Source: Muribaculaceae bacterium
GTDB taxonomy: Bacteria; Bacteroidota; Bacteroidia; Bacteroidales; Muribaculaceae
DNA length: 28,691 bases
NCBI GenBank assembly: GCA_016292745.1
Contig: JAEDFO010000027.1
Span: 1-28,691 of the forward strand
Direction: 5' to 3'
Of the stretch, positions 1-6,598 are shown piece after piece. Under the pieces are notes generated by a model. That model saw only the letters and a program-made list of their open reading frames with translations, searched no databases and was not told the origin of the DNA. The translations under genes were made by a program, and so were the position numbers. Positions within the stretch are counted from its first letter, which is position 1, and every line of letters begins with the position of its first letter.

Positions 1-1
1 T

Positions 2-1681
2 ATGCCAATAGTACAAGAAATCTGGACAGCCGACAGCGTTTACCGCTATCGCATGGCAGAAATCGACAGTGTAACATTCCAATCACCAAAAAACGTTCCT
101 CTTGAAAATGCCATCGACCTTGCGGGGGAAATAGCTCCATATGTTTTAGGAGTTGAGTATGGCGACTACGACATTATCCTTCACCTTGCAAGCACAACTC
201 CTGAGGATTTAATTCCTGAGTCAGGTTGTGGATTATATCAGTTCGAAGCATCGGAGGCATTGCCTGATGGTTTTGCAGCAAAAGCATATTGGATTAGCAA
301 TTATGGCAACGAAATAAAAGTATACTGCGAAAGCACTGAATTCGATGAAATATTCGAACAGCTATCGTGGGTCGGTGGTGGTGATATACACCTAGAACCG
401 GAATCGGAAGTTACCGAGACCTACACCGCTCGTGCTATAAGCCGCGCCGGAGAGTCATATGTATATTCGACTATTCTAAATTATCCCGATTTGCTGTCTG
501 GAACAATAGAAATGACCGATGAACTGCGCGACATTCCCGCAGGTCCAGAAGTCGCACAAATTACAGGAAAAGTAACAATGAGTCCGGACATGATAAGGGC
601 ATATTCCGGGGCTTATGTCATCAAAACTCCGAACGGCAGCAAAAAGAAAGTTCGCCGACTAACATCGATTCTGGAAAGTGATGTAAAAGCGACAGTAAGT
701 GGGCGCTACAATATTGGTTCGGCAAATCATTCAGTCGGTTCAAACCGCAAGATCAGCCAAAACATTTCTTTTGGACTAGGTCAGACTTTCAACGTCACCG
801 TTACCGGGAATATGAAATTAACAGGCATTATGGGTATCGACTTCTCCCATGAAGCAGGATATAAAGCATCTATTACAACCGAGGTGAAATACGACGACAA
901 TTCGAATCCAATATGCGAATCGAATGGAAGCCTGAAAATAAAATCCAACGAATCGAGCAAACTATCGGCATCATTCAACGGCAGCCTATCTATCACAGAG
1001 TCGTTTACGGTTACTATGGTTCAAACCGGCGATTCGCTCAAATCGATAAGTAACGTATTCACATATGGTTCGAAATTGGATGGTTCTGCATTATTCCGCA
1101 CCTCTGATGCCAAAGTGGCGGCAACCGACAACAATCTGTACCAACGCATAACAGCAACTGGTGTGAAATTAACTCCCATAGCGAGCCTTACAGGAAGTGC
1201 AAAATATTGCTCCGCAACGCATAAGCTTTCCACGTTGTCATATAAGCCTAAACAGGAAACATTTTATGCAGTGCCAGTATATTCTTTTGCACGATTCGAC
1301 GGCAATAGTGGTGAAGTTACTTATAACATGACAGGTAAGGCCATGGAATTTGCATCTTCAAATTCCGGTGCTGCCGTACAATCCGATGGCAATCTGACAT
1401 TCTTCAACACCAGCAACTACTGGCCGGCCGCACAGAATTTTACTACCAAAGTTAACTACAACGAAGGGCCATGCAATAAGATTTATCCTACAGCAACATT
1501 ACCTGGCGGTCAGCGAATTCTTGCCGCTCCAGCTTATCCATCACATTGCGATATGATTTTCCCAACATATGCTGTTTTGGAATCAGGAGGAATTCACTTC
1601 ACCATTGGAGCGCCAATAATTGGCTCAGCTAAGAATGGGACAACTGCCGTAAATGTTGGCAATGTATTCCCAAGCAAATAA
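2..1681 (+). CDS. Large uncharacterised exported protein, 5' end outside window
   Basis: About 559 codons are open up to a TAA at 1679-1681. I do not recognise a family. The first residues include the pattern YRYRMAEIDSVTF, which resembles the segment (YxxADIDSITF) that follows the lipobox by a few dozen residues in many Bacteroidales surface lipoproteins. No signal peptide is visible, so the ATG at base 2 is probably internal and the true start lies upstream of the window. The middle (roughly residues 225-345) is rich in Ser, Thr, Asn and Gly with alternating polar/hydrophobic residues, which suggests beta structure. Cysteines are few and no catalytic motif stands out. The gene is followed by a strong hairpin terminator. 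Function unknown; secretion or surface exposure is inference from composition and the N-terminal pattern. Confidence 0.7.
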   Translation: MPIVQEIWTADSVYRYRMAEIDSVTFQSPKNVPLENAIDLAGEIAPYVLGVEYGDYDIILHLASTTPEDLIPESGCGLYQFEASEALPDGFAAKAYWISNYGNEIKVYCESTEFDEIFEQLSWVGGGDIHLEPESEVTETYTARAISRAGESYVYSTILNYPDLLSGTIEMTDELRDIPAGPEVAQITGKVTMSPDMIRAYSGAYVIKTPNGSKKKVRRLTSILESDVKATVSGRYNIGSANHSVGSNRKISQNISFGLGQTFNVTVTGNMKLTGIMGIDFSHEAGYKASITTEVKYDDNSNPICESNGSLKIKSNESSKLSASFNGSLSITESFTVTMVQTGDSLKSISNVFTYGSKLDGSALFRTSDAKVAATDNNLYQRITATGVKLTPIASLTGSAKYCSATHKLSTLSYKPKQETFYAVPVYSFARFDGNSGEVTYNMTGKAMEFASSNSGAAVQSDGNLTFFNTSNYWPAAQNFTTKVNYNEGPCNKIYPTATLPGGQRILAAPAYPSHCDMIFPTYAVLESGGIHFTIGAPIIGSAKNGTTAVNVGNVFPSK

Positions 1682-1714
1682 AAATAGGTACTATTACAAT
1701 GTCCATTCATATCC

Positions 1715-1745
1715 AAAACGCGGACCTGAAAAGTCCGCGTTTTTA
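1715..1745 (+). terminator. Rho-independent terminator of the first gene
   Basis: An 11-base arm (AAAACGCGGAC) pairs perfectly with GTCCGCGTTTT across a short loop and runs into a T tract, 34 bases after the stop codon. Confidence 0.85.
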
Positions 1746-1751
1746 TACACC

Positions 1752-1776
1752 AAAGGCTGGCTTTTGGCCAGCCTTT
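1752..1776 (-). terminator. Hairpin terminator downstream of efp
   Basis: A perfect 10-base inverted repeat (AAAGGCTGGC / GCCAGCCTTT) with a five-base loop lies 24 bases past the efp stop. Its U tract on the minus strand is poor, so it may act together with the neighbouring hairpin at 1715-1745. Confidence 0.6.
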
Positions 1777-1799
1777 AATGTATATGGAATTAGTTGGGA

Positions 1800-2366
1800 T
1801 TATGCCTTTACACGACCAACGTATGAACCGTCGCGAGTATCGACTTCGATGATTTCGCCTTCGTTGATGAAGAGGGGCACACGAACAGTGGCACCGGTTT
1901 CAACAGTAGCAGGCTTTAGAGTGTTGGTAGCGGTATCGCCCTTCAGACCAGGTTCGGTGTAAGAAACCTTAAGCTGAACCTTGATAGGAAGTTCAGCGTA
2001 AAGAACGGTTTCGGTAGAAGCATCCGATACTACTTCCACTTCCATGCCTTCCTTCAGGAAGTCAACGCCCTGGATAAGGTCGTGAGCAATTGGGTGCTGG
2101 TCGAAAGTTTCCTGGTTCATGAAGATATAATCGTCGCCTTCCTTATAAAGATACTGATAAGGGCGGTGCTCTACGCGTACATCTTCAAGTTTTTCACCAA
2201 TGTTGAATCGACGCTCAATTACATAGCCGTTAACCACATCTTTAAGCTTTGTGCGCATAAAGGTGTTGCCTTTACCAGGTTTTACATGCAAGAAGTCGAT
2301 GCAGAAGTACAATTTGTTGTCCATTCGGATACAAGTACCGATTTTAATGTCTTGGGCATTAATCAT
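1800..2366 (-). CDS. efp: Translation elongation factor P
   Basis: EF-P binds next to the ribosomal P site and relieves stalling at consecutive prolines. The 188-residue product has normal family length. The N-terminal KOW-like domain carries the loop VKPGKGNTF, in which Lys32 corresponds to the lysine that is modified in E. coli. The oligonucleotide-binding domains follow, including the family-typical HPIAHDLI-like region and a C-terminal VDTRDGSYVGR. The start ATG at 2364-2366 sits about 60 bases below a good Bacteroidota promoter on the same strand. The gene is divergent from rpmH, a pairing I associate with this phylum. No gene for a known EF-P modifying enzyme is visible in the window, so the modification status is unknown. 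Confidence 0.97.
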   Translation of the reverse strand: MINAQDIKIGTCIRMDNKLYFCIDFLHVKPGKGNTFMRTKLKDVVNGYVIERRFNIGEKLEDVRVEHRPYQYLYKEGDDYIFMNQETFDQHPIAHDLIQGVDFLKEGMEVEVVSDASTETVLYAELPIKVQLKVSYTEPGLKGDTATNTLKPATVETGATVRVPLFINEGEIIEVDTRDGSYVGRVKA

Positions 2367-2427
2367 ATTAAAAGTATATTTTTGTGATTACTAATTTACT
2401 CGGGGTAAATGTTCTTGATTTTGAGCA

Positions 2428-2458
2428 CAAAATTAATGCAAATAGAGAAAATCACAAA
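2428..2458 (-). promoter_or_regulatory. Promoter of efp
   Basis: Read on the minus strand: TTTG (2458-2455), 19 bases, TAATTTTG (2435-2428). This matches the Bacteroidota consensus TTTG-N19-TAnnTTTG. Confidence 0.75.
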
Positions 2459-2485
2459 AAGAATTTACTAAAAAACTGATTAAGG

Positions 2486-2516
2486 TTGTGTAATTGAAAA
2501 AATGTGATTACTTTTG
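2486..2516 (+). promoter_or_regulatory. Promoter of rpmH
   Basis: TTG (2486-2488), 20 bases, TACTTTTG (2509-2516), followed by CACTCC. This is a good Bacteroidota promoter with a leader of roughly 35 bases. Confidence 0.75.
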
Positions 2517-2556
2517 CACTCCGAAACGACGAAAAAATTATTAAAAATATAGAGCA

Positions 2557-2709
2557 ATGAAAAGAACATTTCAGCCATCGAACAGAAAGAAAGTGAACAA
2601 GCACGGATTCCGTGAGAGAATGTCGACAGCCGACGGTCGCAAAGTTTTAGCACGTCGTCGTGCCAAAGGCCGTCTTCGTCTTACTGTATCTGACTCGCTT
2701 CACAAGTAA
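2557..2709 (+). CDS. rpmH: 50S ribosomal protein bL34
   Basis: This 50-codon gene encodes the smallest-class, highly basic ribosomal protein bL34 of the large subunit. It begins MKRTFQPSNRKKVNKHGFR and contains the signature RMSTADGRKVLARRRAKGR, both diagnostic of the family. Family length is normally 44-52 residues, so it is complete. The start ATG at 2557 has no Shine-Dalgarno sequence but an AT-rich leader, as is usual in this phylum. It has its own promoter, divergent from efp. Downstream lies a weak hairpin at 2744-2771. In many bacteria rpmH is beside rnpA and dnaA; here it is not. Confidence 0.98.
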   Translation: MKRTFQPSNRKKVNKHGFRERMSTADGRKVLARRRAKGRLRLTVSDSLHK

Positions 2710-2743
2710 TCTGCAAGCCGGAACGGTTTGAATAGCGCATAGT

Positions 2744-2771
2744 CCGTTGCATTCCACAGTGTTTGCAACGG
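2744..2771 (+). terminator. Possible weak terminator of rpmH
   Basis: CCGTTGCA pairs with TGCAACGG across a 12-base loop and is followed by TATTTGTGT. It is 34 bases after the rpmH stop. The U run is broken, so efficiency is doubtful. Confidence 0.45.
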
Positions 2772-2824
2772 TATTTGTGTATACATACCCATGCATCGGT
2801 GCCTTTTAAGCGACACCCGTTAAA

Positions 2825-2869
2825 ACAATCGAATCCCGATGGATGTCACATCCATCGGGATTCGATTGT
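2825..2869 (-). terminator. Perfect 22-base-arm hairpin after the DUF3109 gene
   Basis: Bases 2825-2846 and 2848-2869 are exact reverse complements around a single central base, giving a stem of about 20 pairs with a minimal loop. On the minus strand it follows the DUF3109 stop codon by 16 bases and ends in a run of four T, so termination is the simplest role. The plus strand has no T tract. The arms are longer and more perfect than those of the other terminators here. Confidence 0.6.
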
Positions 2870-2885
2870 GCCCAAGAGGGCAACA

Positions 2886-3467
2886 TCATTCGCCGTACTC
2901 TTCGAGATATGCTTCGCACGCCAGCACCAGCTCGTCGTACCACTCTTTGCCAAAACGGCGGATTAGCGGCTCCTTCAGGAACTGATACACCCTGACACCC
3001 TTGGCACGGCCGAGCACTTCGGCTGCCTTGCAGATTTTCCAACTATGATAGTTGACGGCAGTAAACGAAGGATAGTCGGTGAGTCGCAATGGATACAGGT
3101 GACACGAAATTGGCTTGTAGAAGTCGATACGCCCTTCGCGATAGGCTTTCTCGATGGCACACATGCACATGCCGCCCTCGCCATAGCAGGTGAACACGCA
3201 ATTGCGCCCCTCGACAATCTGGGTTACGAGGTCACCCTCTTCGTCGACGTACGCCACTCCAGCCTCATCGATACGCTGGCGCGCCGCCGGAAGCAGGTCG
3301 GCATACACTTCGGGCAGTATCTCCTTCAGCTGGGCATATTCCTGCTCGGTAATCGGAGCGCCGGCATCGCCCTCAATGCAGCACTCGCCCAAGCACTTGT
3401 CGAGATTACAAACAAAGAATTTCTCTATCACATCGAGGCTCACAAGAGCGTTCTGAATCTGCAGCAT
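2886..3467 (-). CDS. DUF3109 family cysteine-cluster protein
   Basis: The 193-residue product belongs to the DUF3109 family, widespread in Bacteroidota and of unknown biochemical function. Its cysteine pattern suggests metal binding, likely zinc or an iron-sulfur cluster: a CxxxxCxxxCC group near residue 20-30 (VCNLDKCLGECC), then NCVFTC, GMCMC and SCHLYP, followed by a Trp-Lys-x-Cys. I chose the ATG at 3467 (MLQIQNALVSLDV) because the longer reading frame would start at a TTG at 3485 and the shorter start fits relatives. It is divergent from the queuosine operon. Its promoter lies about 50 bases upstream. The family name is confident; any function would be a guess. Confidence 0.9.
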   Translation of the reverse strand: MLQIQNALVSLDVIEKFFVCNLDKCLGECCIEGDAGAPITEQEYAQLKEILPEVYADLLPAARQRIDEAGVAYVDEEGDLVTQIVEGRNCVFTCYGEGGMCMCAIEKAYREGRIDFYKPISCHLYPLRLTDYPSFTAVNYHSWKICKAAEVLGRAKGVRVYQFLKEPLIRRFGKEWYDELVLACEAYLEEYGE

Positions 3468-3514
3468 AGTGGTTTGATATTCCAAAATCGGTGATTGCTA
3501 TGGTTTATTGACTG

Positions 3515-3545
3515 CAAAGGTAAGCCAACGGCACGAAAGCACAAA
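3515..3545 (-). promoter_or_regulatory. Promoter of the DUF3109 gene
   Basis: On the minus strand TTTG (3545-3542), 19 bases, TACCTTTG (3522-3515): an ideal Bacteroidota promoter, back to back with the queF promoter. Confidence 0.75.
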
Positions 3546-3583
3546 ATCATTTTGCCGCCCGAGGCCAAAACCATCGCCGCATA

Positions 3584-3615
3584 TTTGCCACTACGACCGA
3601 TATTTTGTAATTTCG
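3584..3615 (+). promoter_or_regulatory. Promoter of the queF-queC-queD-queE operon
   Basis: TTTG (3584-3587), 20 bases, TAATTTCG (3608-3615) followed by CACC. The -7 element has one mismatch to TAnnTTTG. The leader to queF is only about 25 bases, too short for a preQ1 riboswitch. Confidence 0.6.
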
Positions 3616-3644
3616 CACCGTTTAATCACCTATACATAATTTAT

Positions 3645-4115
3645 ATGTCAAGAAATGCAGATGAATTGTCGGGCGTGAGCCTGCTGGGCAGCACAGGAGT
3701 GAAATACCCCACCGAATATGCCCCGGAAATACTCGAGACGTTCAAGAACAAACATCCCGAGAACGAATATCTCGTTACATTCAACTGCCCCGAGTTCACA
3801 AGCCTCTGTCCGAAGACAGGACAGCCTGACTTTGCCAAAATTATAATAAACTATATCCCTCGCGAGGATATGGTGGAAAGCAAGAGCCTAAAGCTGTATC
3901 TGTTCAGTTTCCGCAACCACGGCGATTTCCATGAGGACTGCGTGAACATAATAATGAAGGACCTCATCAAACTGATGAACCCTCGATACATCGAAGTAAT
4001 CGGAATCTTCACCCCTCGCGGCGGAATCTCGATTTACCCATTTGCCAACTACGGCGACGCAGAGCACCAGGATATGGTGAAAGCACGCATGCTTGCCGCT
4101 TTTCGAAACGAATAA
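3645..4115 (+). CDS. queF: NADPH-dependent 7-cyano-7-deazaguanine (preQ0) reductase
   Basis: QueF reduces the nitrile of preQ0 to the aminomethyl group of preQ1 with two NADPH, the last free-base step before insertion into tRNA. The 156-residue product is the short, unimodular type. PEFTSLCPKTGQPDF carries the nucleophile Cys55 and Asp62 at the same positions as in the Bacillus subtilis enzyme, and ESKSLKLYLFSFRNHGDFHED is the QueF NADPH/substrate motif. The reading frame is open further upstream, but the ATG at 3645 sits just after the promoter and gives the family N-terminus. It is the first gene of a four-gene operon with 15 bases to queC. Confidence 0.96.
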   Translation: MSRNADELSGVSLLGSTGVKYPTEYAPEILETFKNKHPENEYLVTFNCPEFTSLCPKTGQPDFAKIIINYIPREDMVESKSLKLYLFSFRNHGDFHEDCVNIIMKDLIKLMNPRYIEVIGIFTPRGGISIYPFANYGDAEHQDMVKARMLAAFRNE

Positions 4116-4130
4116 CCCTCACACTACACA

Positions 4131-4784
4131 ATGAAGGACTCCCTGATAATTCTTTCGGGCGGCATGGACTCTGTGACCATGCTCCACGACTTCTGCAACG
4201 ACATTGCCCTGGCGGTTACATTCGACTATGGCTCGAACCACAACAAGCGCGAAGCCGCTTGCGCCGCATATCACTGCCAGTTGCTGGGCATAAAGCATAT
4301 ACTGATTCCTCTCGACTTCATGGGAAAATACTTCAAGAGCTCGCTGCTTGAAGGCGCCGAGGCAATCCCCGAAGGGCACTACGCCAGCGAGAACATGAAA
4401 TCGACGGTGGTTCCGTTCCGAAATGGAATTATGCTTGCAATTGCCTGCGGAATTGCCGAAAGCAACGGATTGAAGCACGTGATGATGTCGAACCATTCGG
4501 GCGACCACGCCATTTATCCCGACTGCCGGCAGGAATTCGTCGACGCCATGACTGCCGCCATGACCGCCGGCACCTACGAGCACATCGACCTGGTGGCCCC
4601 ATACACCGCCATCTCTAAAACCGACATTGCACGCATCGGAAAACGCCTTGGCATCGACTACTCCACCACATACTCTTGCTATAAGGGTGGCGAGCATCAC
4701 TGCGGCAAGTGCGGCACCTGCGTGGAACGCAAGGAGGCGCTGCGCGATGCCGGAATCGACGACAACACCATTTACGACGATTAA
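4131..4784 (+). CDS. queC: 7-cyano-7-deazaguanine synthase
   Basis: QueC converts 7-carboxy-7-deazaguanine, ammonia and ATP to preQ0. The N-terminal PP-loop SGGMDS (residues about 9-14) binds ATP. Cys183, Cys191, Cys194 and Cys197 (C-x7-CGKCGTC) form the expected structural zinc site. At 217 residues it is full length. The ATG at 4131 follows queF by 15 bases and the stop precedes queD by 16, so co-transcription is very likely. Product and substrate link it directly with queE (upstream step) and queF (downstream step). Confidence 0.97.
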   Translation: MKDSLIILSGGMDSVTMLHDFCNDIALAVTFDYGSNHNKREAACAAYHCQLLGIKHILIPLDFMGKYFKSSLLEGAEAIPEGHYASENMKSTVVPFRNGIMLAIACGIAESNGLKHVMMSNHSGDHAIYPDCRQEFVDAMTAAMTAGTYEHIDLVAPYTAISKTDIARIGKRLGIDYSTTYSCYKGGEHHCGKCGTCVERKEALRDAGIDDNTIYDD

Positions 4785-4800
4785 AACTTCACGTAACAAT

Positions 4801-5133
4801 ATGTATTACATAAAGAAAACAATCGAAGTTGCTGCCTGCCACCGTCTGGAGCTATCCTACCCCAGCAAATGCACCAATCTGCACGGACACAACTGGATAA
4901 TTACCATATATTGCAAAACCCGAGAGCTTAACGCCGACGGCATGGTGTGCGACTTCACCCACGTGAAAGAGATGATTCACGGCAAACTCGACCACGCCAA
5001 CCTGAACGAGGTGCTTCCGTTCAACCCAACTGCCGAGAACATCGCCCGCTGGATTGTCGACCAGATTCCTTCGTGCTATCGCGCCGATGTGCAGGAATCG
5101 GAAAACAACATTGCATCGTATGAAGAAGATTAA
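4801..5133 (+). CDS. queD: 6-carboxy-5,6,7,8-tetrahydropterin synthase
   Basis: QueD makes 6-carboxytetrahydropterin from dihydroneopterin triphosphate, the first dedicated step to queuosine. The 110-residue T-fold protein shows zinc ligands His14, His28 and His30 (CHRL ... LHGHNW) with catalytic Cys24 between them. It also has DFTHVKE, LDHANLNE and NPTAENIARW, the other hallmarks of the 6-pyruvoyl-tetrahydropterin synthase superfamily. A longer frame is open upstream, inside queC, but the ATG at 4801 gives the family N-terminus MYYIKKTIEVAACHRL. Its last 14 bases overlap the start of queE, which suggests translational coupling. Confidence 0.96.
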   Translation: MYYIKKTIEVAACHRLELSYPSKCTNLHGHNWIITIYCKTRELNADGMVCDFTHVKEMIHGKLDHANLNEVLPFNPTAENIARWIVDQIPSCYRADVQESENNIASYEED

Positions 5134-5710
5134 CGAGATATTCTACTCGCTCCAAGGCGAAGGCCACAACACCGGGACCCCTGCAGTGTTTATCCGATTC
5201 TCCGGATGCAACCTACAGTGCAGTTTCTGCGACACCGACCACACATATGGCACCCAGATGAGCGACGAGCAGATAATTGCCGAGGTAAAGCGATACCCGC
5301 AGGCACAGCTCATTGTGCTCACTGGCGGTGAGCCATCGCTGTTTATCGACAGTGCCTTCATTACTGTCCTCAAGCACGCCACCGGCGCCACCATTGCCAT
5401 TGAGACCAACGGCACCAACCCTCTGCCTCCAGAAATCGACTGGGTGACACTCTCTCCCAAGACCGGAATACCGGGTGGCGACAACGCACCACTTGCCATA
5501 AACGAGTGCAACGAGCTGAAAGTGGTGTACGTAGGACAGCCGCTCGAGCAGTACTTCAGCATCAAGGCCAGCCACTACTACCTGCAGCCATGCGCATCAG
5601 GCAACATCGTCAACGACCGGCTCAACACCAAAGCCACCATCGATGCCGTGCTCGCCGACCCGCGCTGGACCCTCTCGCTCCAAACCCACAAACTGCTCGG
5701 CATCCGCTAA
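5120..5710 (+). CDS. queE: 7-carboxy-7-deazaguanine synthase (radical SAM)
   Basis: QueE rearranges 6-carboxytetrahydropterin to 7-carboxy-7-deazaguanine. Residues 30-37 are CNLQCSFC, the CX3CX2C ligand set for the [4Fe-4S] cluster that cleaves S-adenosylmethionine. EIFYSLQGEGHNTGTPAVFIR before it and LTGGEP after it are typical QueE motifs. At 196 residues it is in the short range for the family. The ATG at 5120 overlaps the queD end by 14 bases. There is no obvious strong terminator between its stop and the rplS promoter some 65 bases on, so read-through into rplS is possible. Confidence 0.96.
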   Translation: MKKINEIFYSLQGEGHNTGTPAVFIRFSGCNLQCSFCDTDHTYGTQMSDEQIIAEVKRYPQAQLIVLTGGEPSLFIDSAFITVLKHATGATIAIETNGTNPLPPEIDWVTLSPKTGIPGGDNAPLAINECNELKVVYVGQPLEQYFSIKASHYYLQPCASGNIVNDRLNTKATIDAVLADPRWTLSLQTHKLLGIR

Positions 5711-5776
5711 CCATCACACCCCGTCGTATAATCGATTGATAAAAACTAAAATAGCGAAAATAATTTTGGCTGAGTG

Positions 5777-5807
5777 TTGTGGAATTGAGGAATATGTTGT
5801 AAATTTG
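5777..5807 (+). promoter_or_regulatory. Promoter of rplS
   Basis: TTG (5777-5779), 20 bases, TAAATTTG (5800-5807) followed by CACC. The leader of about 75 bases contains a small hairpin (AATCT...AGATT near 5820-5836); whether it is regulatory cannot be told from sequence alone. Confidence 0.75.
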
Positions 5808-5886
5808 CACCGCTTTTCGTAATCTCTGGCAAGATTAGTAGCTTGTTAAATTGCGGTAATAATAACATTTTAAATATAAAAAAGAA

Positions 5887-6246
5887 ATGGACTTAATTAA
5901 GATTGCAGAAGAGGCATTCGCAACAGGAAAAGAGTTTCCGGCTTTTGGCCCAGGCGATACCATCACAGTGGCATATCGTATTAAAGAAGGTAACAAGGAA
6001 CGTGTTCAGATGTACCGCGGCGTAGTTATTCGCATCAGCGGCGAAGGCAAGAAGAAACGTTTCACAGTACGTAAGATAAGCGACAACATCGGTGTAGAAC
6101 GTATCTTCCCTATCGAATCGCCGTTTATCGACAGCATTGAAATAAACAAGTACGGTAAAGTACGTCGCGCAAAACTTTACTACCTCCGTGGCCTCACCGG
6201 CAAGAAGGCACGTATCAAAGAGCGTCGCGTTAACACCGCAAAATAA
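5887..6246 (+). CDS. rplS: 50S ribosomal protein bL19
   Basis: bL19 sits at the 30S-50S interface. The 119-residue product has normal length and the family signatures FxPGDTITVAYRIKEGNKERVQ, YRGVVI, FTVRKIS...GVERIFPIESPFI and KYGKVRRAKLYYLR. It is encoded alone here, without rpsP-rimM-trmD, with its own strong promoter and a downstream hairpin. Codon use is more biased than in the neighbours, as expected for a highly expressed gene. Confidence 0.98.
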   Translation: MDLIKIAEEAFATGKEFPAFGPGDTITVAYRIKEGNKERVQMYRGVVIRISGEGKKKRFTVRKISDNIGVERIFPIESPFIDSIEINKYGKVRRAKLYYLRGLTGKKARIKERRVNTAK

Positions 6247-6270
6247 TTATTCGGGACATTCCGAACTGAC

Positions 6271-6303
6271 TGAGCGGCTGGCCATCAAATGGCTGGCCGC
6301 TCA
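6271..6303 (+). terminator. Terminator of rplS
   Basis: A stem of about 14 pairs (GAGCGGCTGGCCAT with ATGGCTGGCCGCTC, two G-T wobbles, three-base loop) starts 24 bases after the rplS stop and is followed by ATCGTTTGTAT. The U tract is modest. Confidence 0.7.
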
Positions 6304-6345
6304 TCGTTTGTATATATGGGATAACACCTAATTTGATGGATACAC

Positions 6346-6377
6346 AAAAAAAGGACATCCAATGATGATGGATGTCC
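6346..6377 (-). terminator. Terminator of the tRNA-Tyr/tRNA-Gly transcript
   Basis: On the minus strand GGACATCC pairs with GGATGTCC across a nine-base loop and is followed by seven T. This is a textbook intrinsic terminator eight bases past tRNA-Gly. Confidence 0.9.
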
Positions 6378-6384
6378 CTTGTTG

Positions 6385-6457
6385 AGCGGAAGACGAGGCT
6401 CAAACTCGCGACCCTCAGCTTGGAAGGCTGATGCTCTATCAACTGAGCTACTTCCGC
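6385..6457 (-). tRNA. tRNA-Gly (anticodon UCC)
   Basis: A full cloverleaf can be drawn: acceptor GCGGAAG/CTTCCGC, D stem GCTC/GAGC, anticodon stem TCAGC/GCTGA with loop CTTCCAA, T stem GCGAG/CTCGT. CCA is not encoded. Unusually, the D loop has A at position 19 and the T loop is TTTGAGC, with U at 56, instead of the near-universal G19 and C56. It lies six bases after tRNA-Tyr and shares its promoter. Confidence 0.95.
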
Positions 6458-6463
6458 AAATAT

Positions 6464-6549
6464 TGGTGGGCAAAGATGGATTCGAACCACCGAAGGCGTA
6501 AGCCAGCAGATTTACAGTCTGCCCCATTTGGCCACTCTGGTATTTGCCC
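6464..6549 (-). tRNA. tRNA-Tyr (anticodon GUA)
   Basis: A class II tRNA with a long variable arm: acceptor GGGCAAA/TTTGCCC, anticodon stem GCAGA/TCTGC with loop CTGTAAA, variable arm between 6489 and 6503, and T loop TTCGAAT. The discriminator A (6467) is followed by an encoded CCA (6466-6464), the only one among the five tRNAs here. It is the first gene of a two-tRNA transcript. Confidence 0.96.
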
Positions 6550-6566
6550 GTGCCTTAAAAGCGTTG

Positions 6567-6598
6567 CAAAGATATGACTTATTTTTTAATCTCGCAAA
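6567..6598 (-). promoter_or_regulatory. Promoter of tRNA-Tyr/tRNA-Gly
   Basis: On the minus strand TTTG (6598-6595), 20 bases, TATCTTTG (6574-6567). The -33 element lies inside the last codons of ribH (stop at 6579-6581), so the tRNAs are transcribed independently of the recF-ribH operon. Confidence 0.8.

Noticed and set aside
1699..1962. Plus-strand reading frame overlapping efp
   Set aside because: It is a shadow of efp and of the two hairpins; efp explains the region fully.
2763..3042. Reading frames with mirrored residues across the 2825-2869 hairpin
   Set aside because: The similar peptides on both strands simply reflect the perfect palindrome, not coding.
3616..3644. preQ1 riboswitch before queF
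   Set aside because: Only about 25 bases separate the predicted start of transcription from the ATG, and no preQ1 class I or II pattern is visible.
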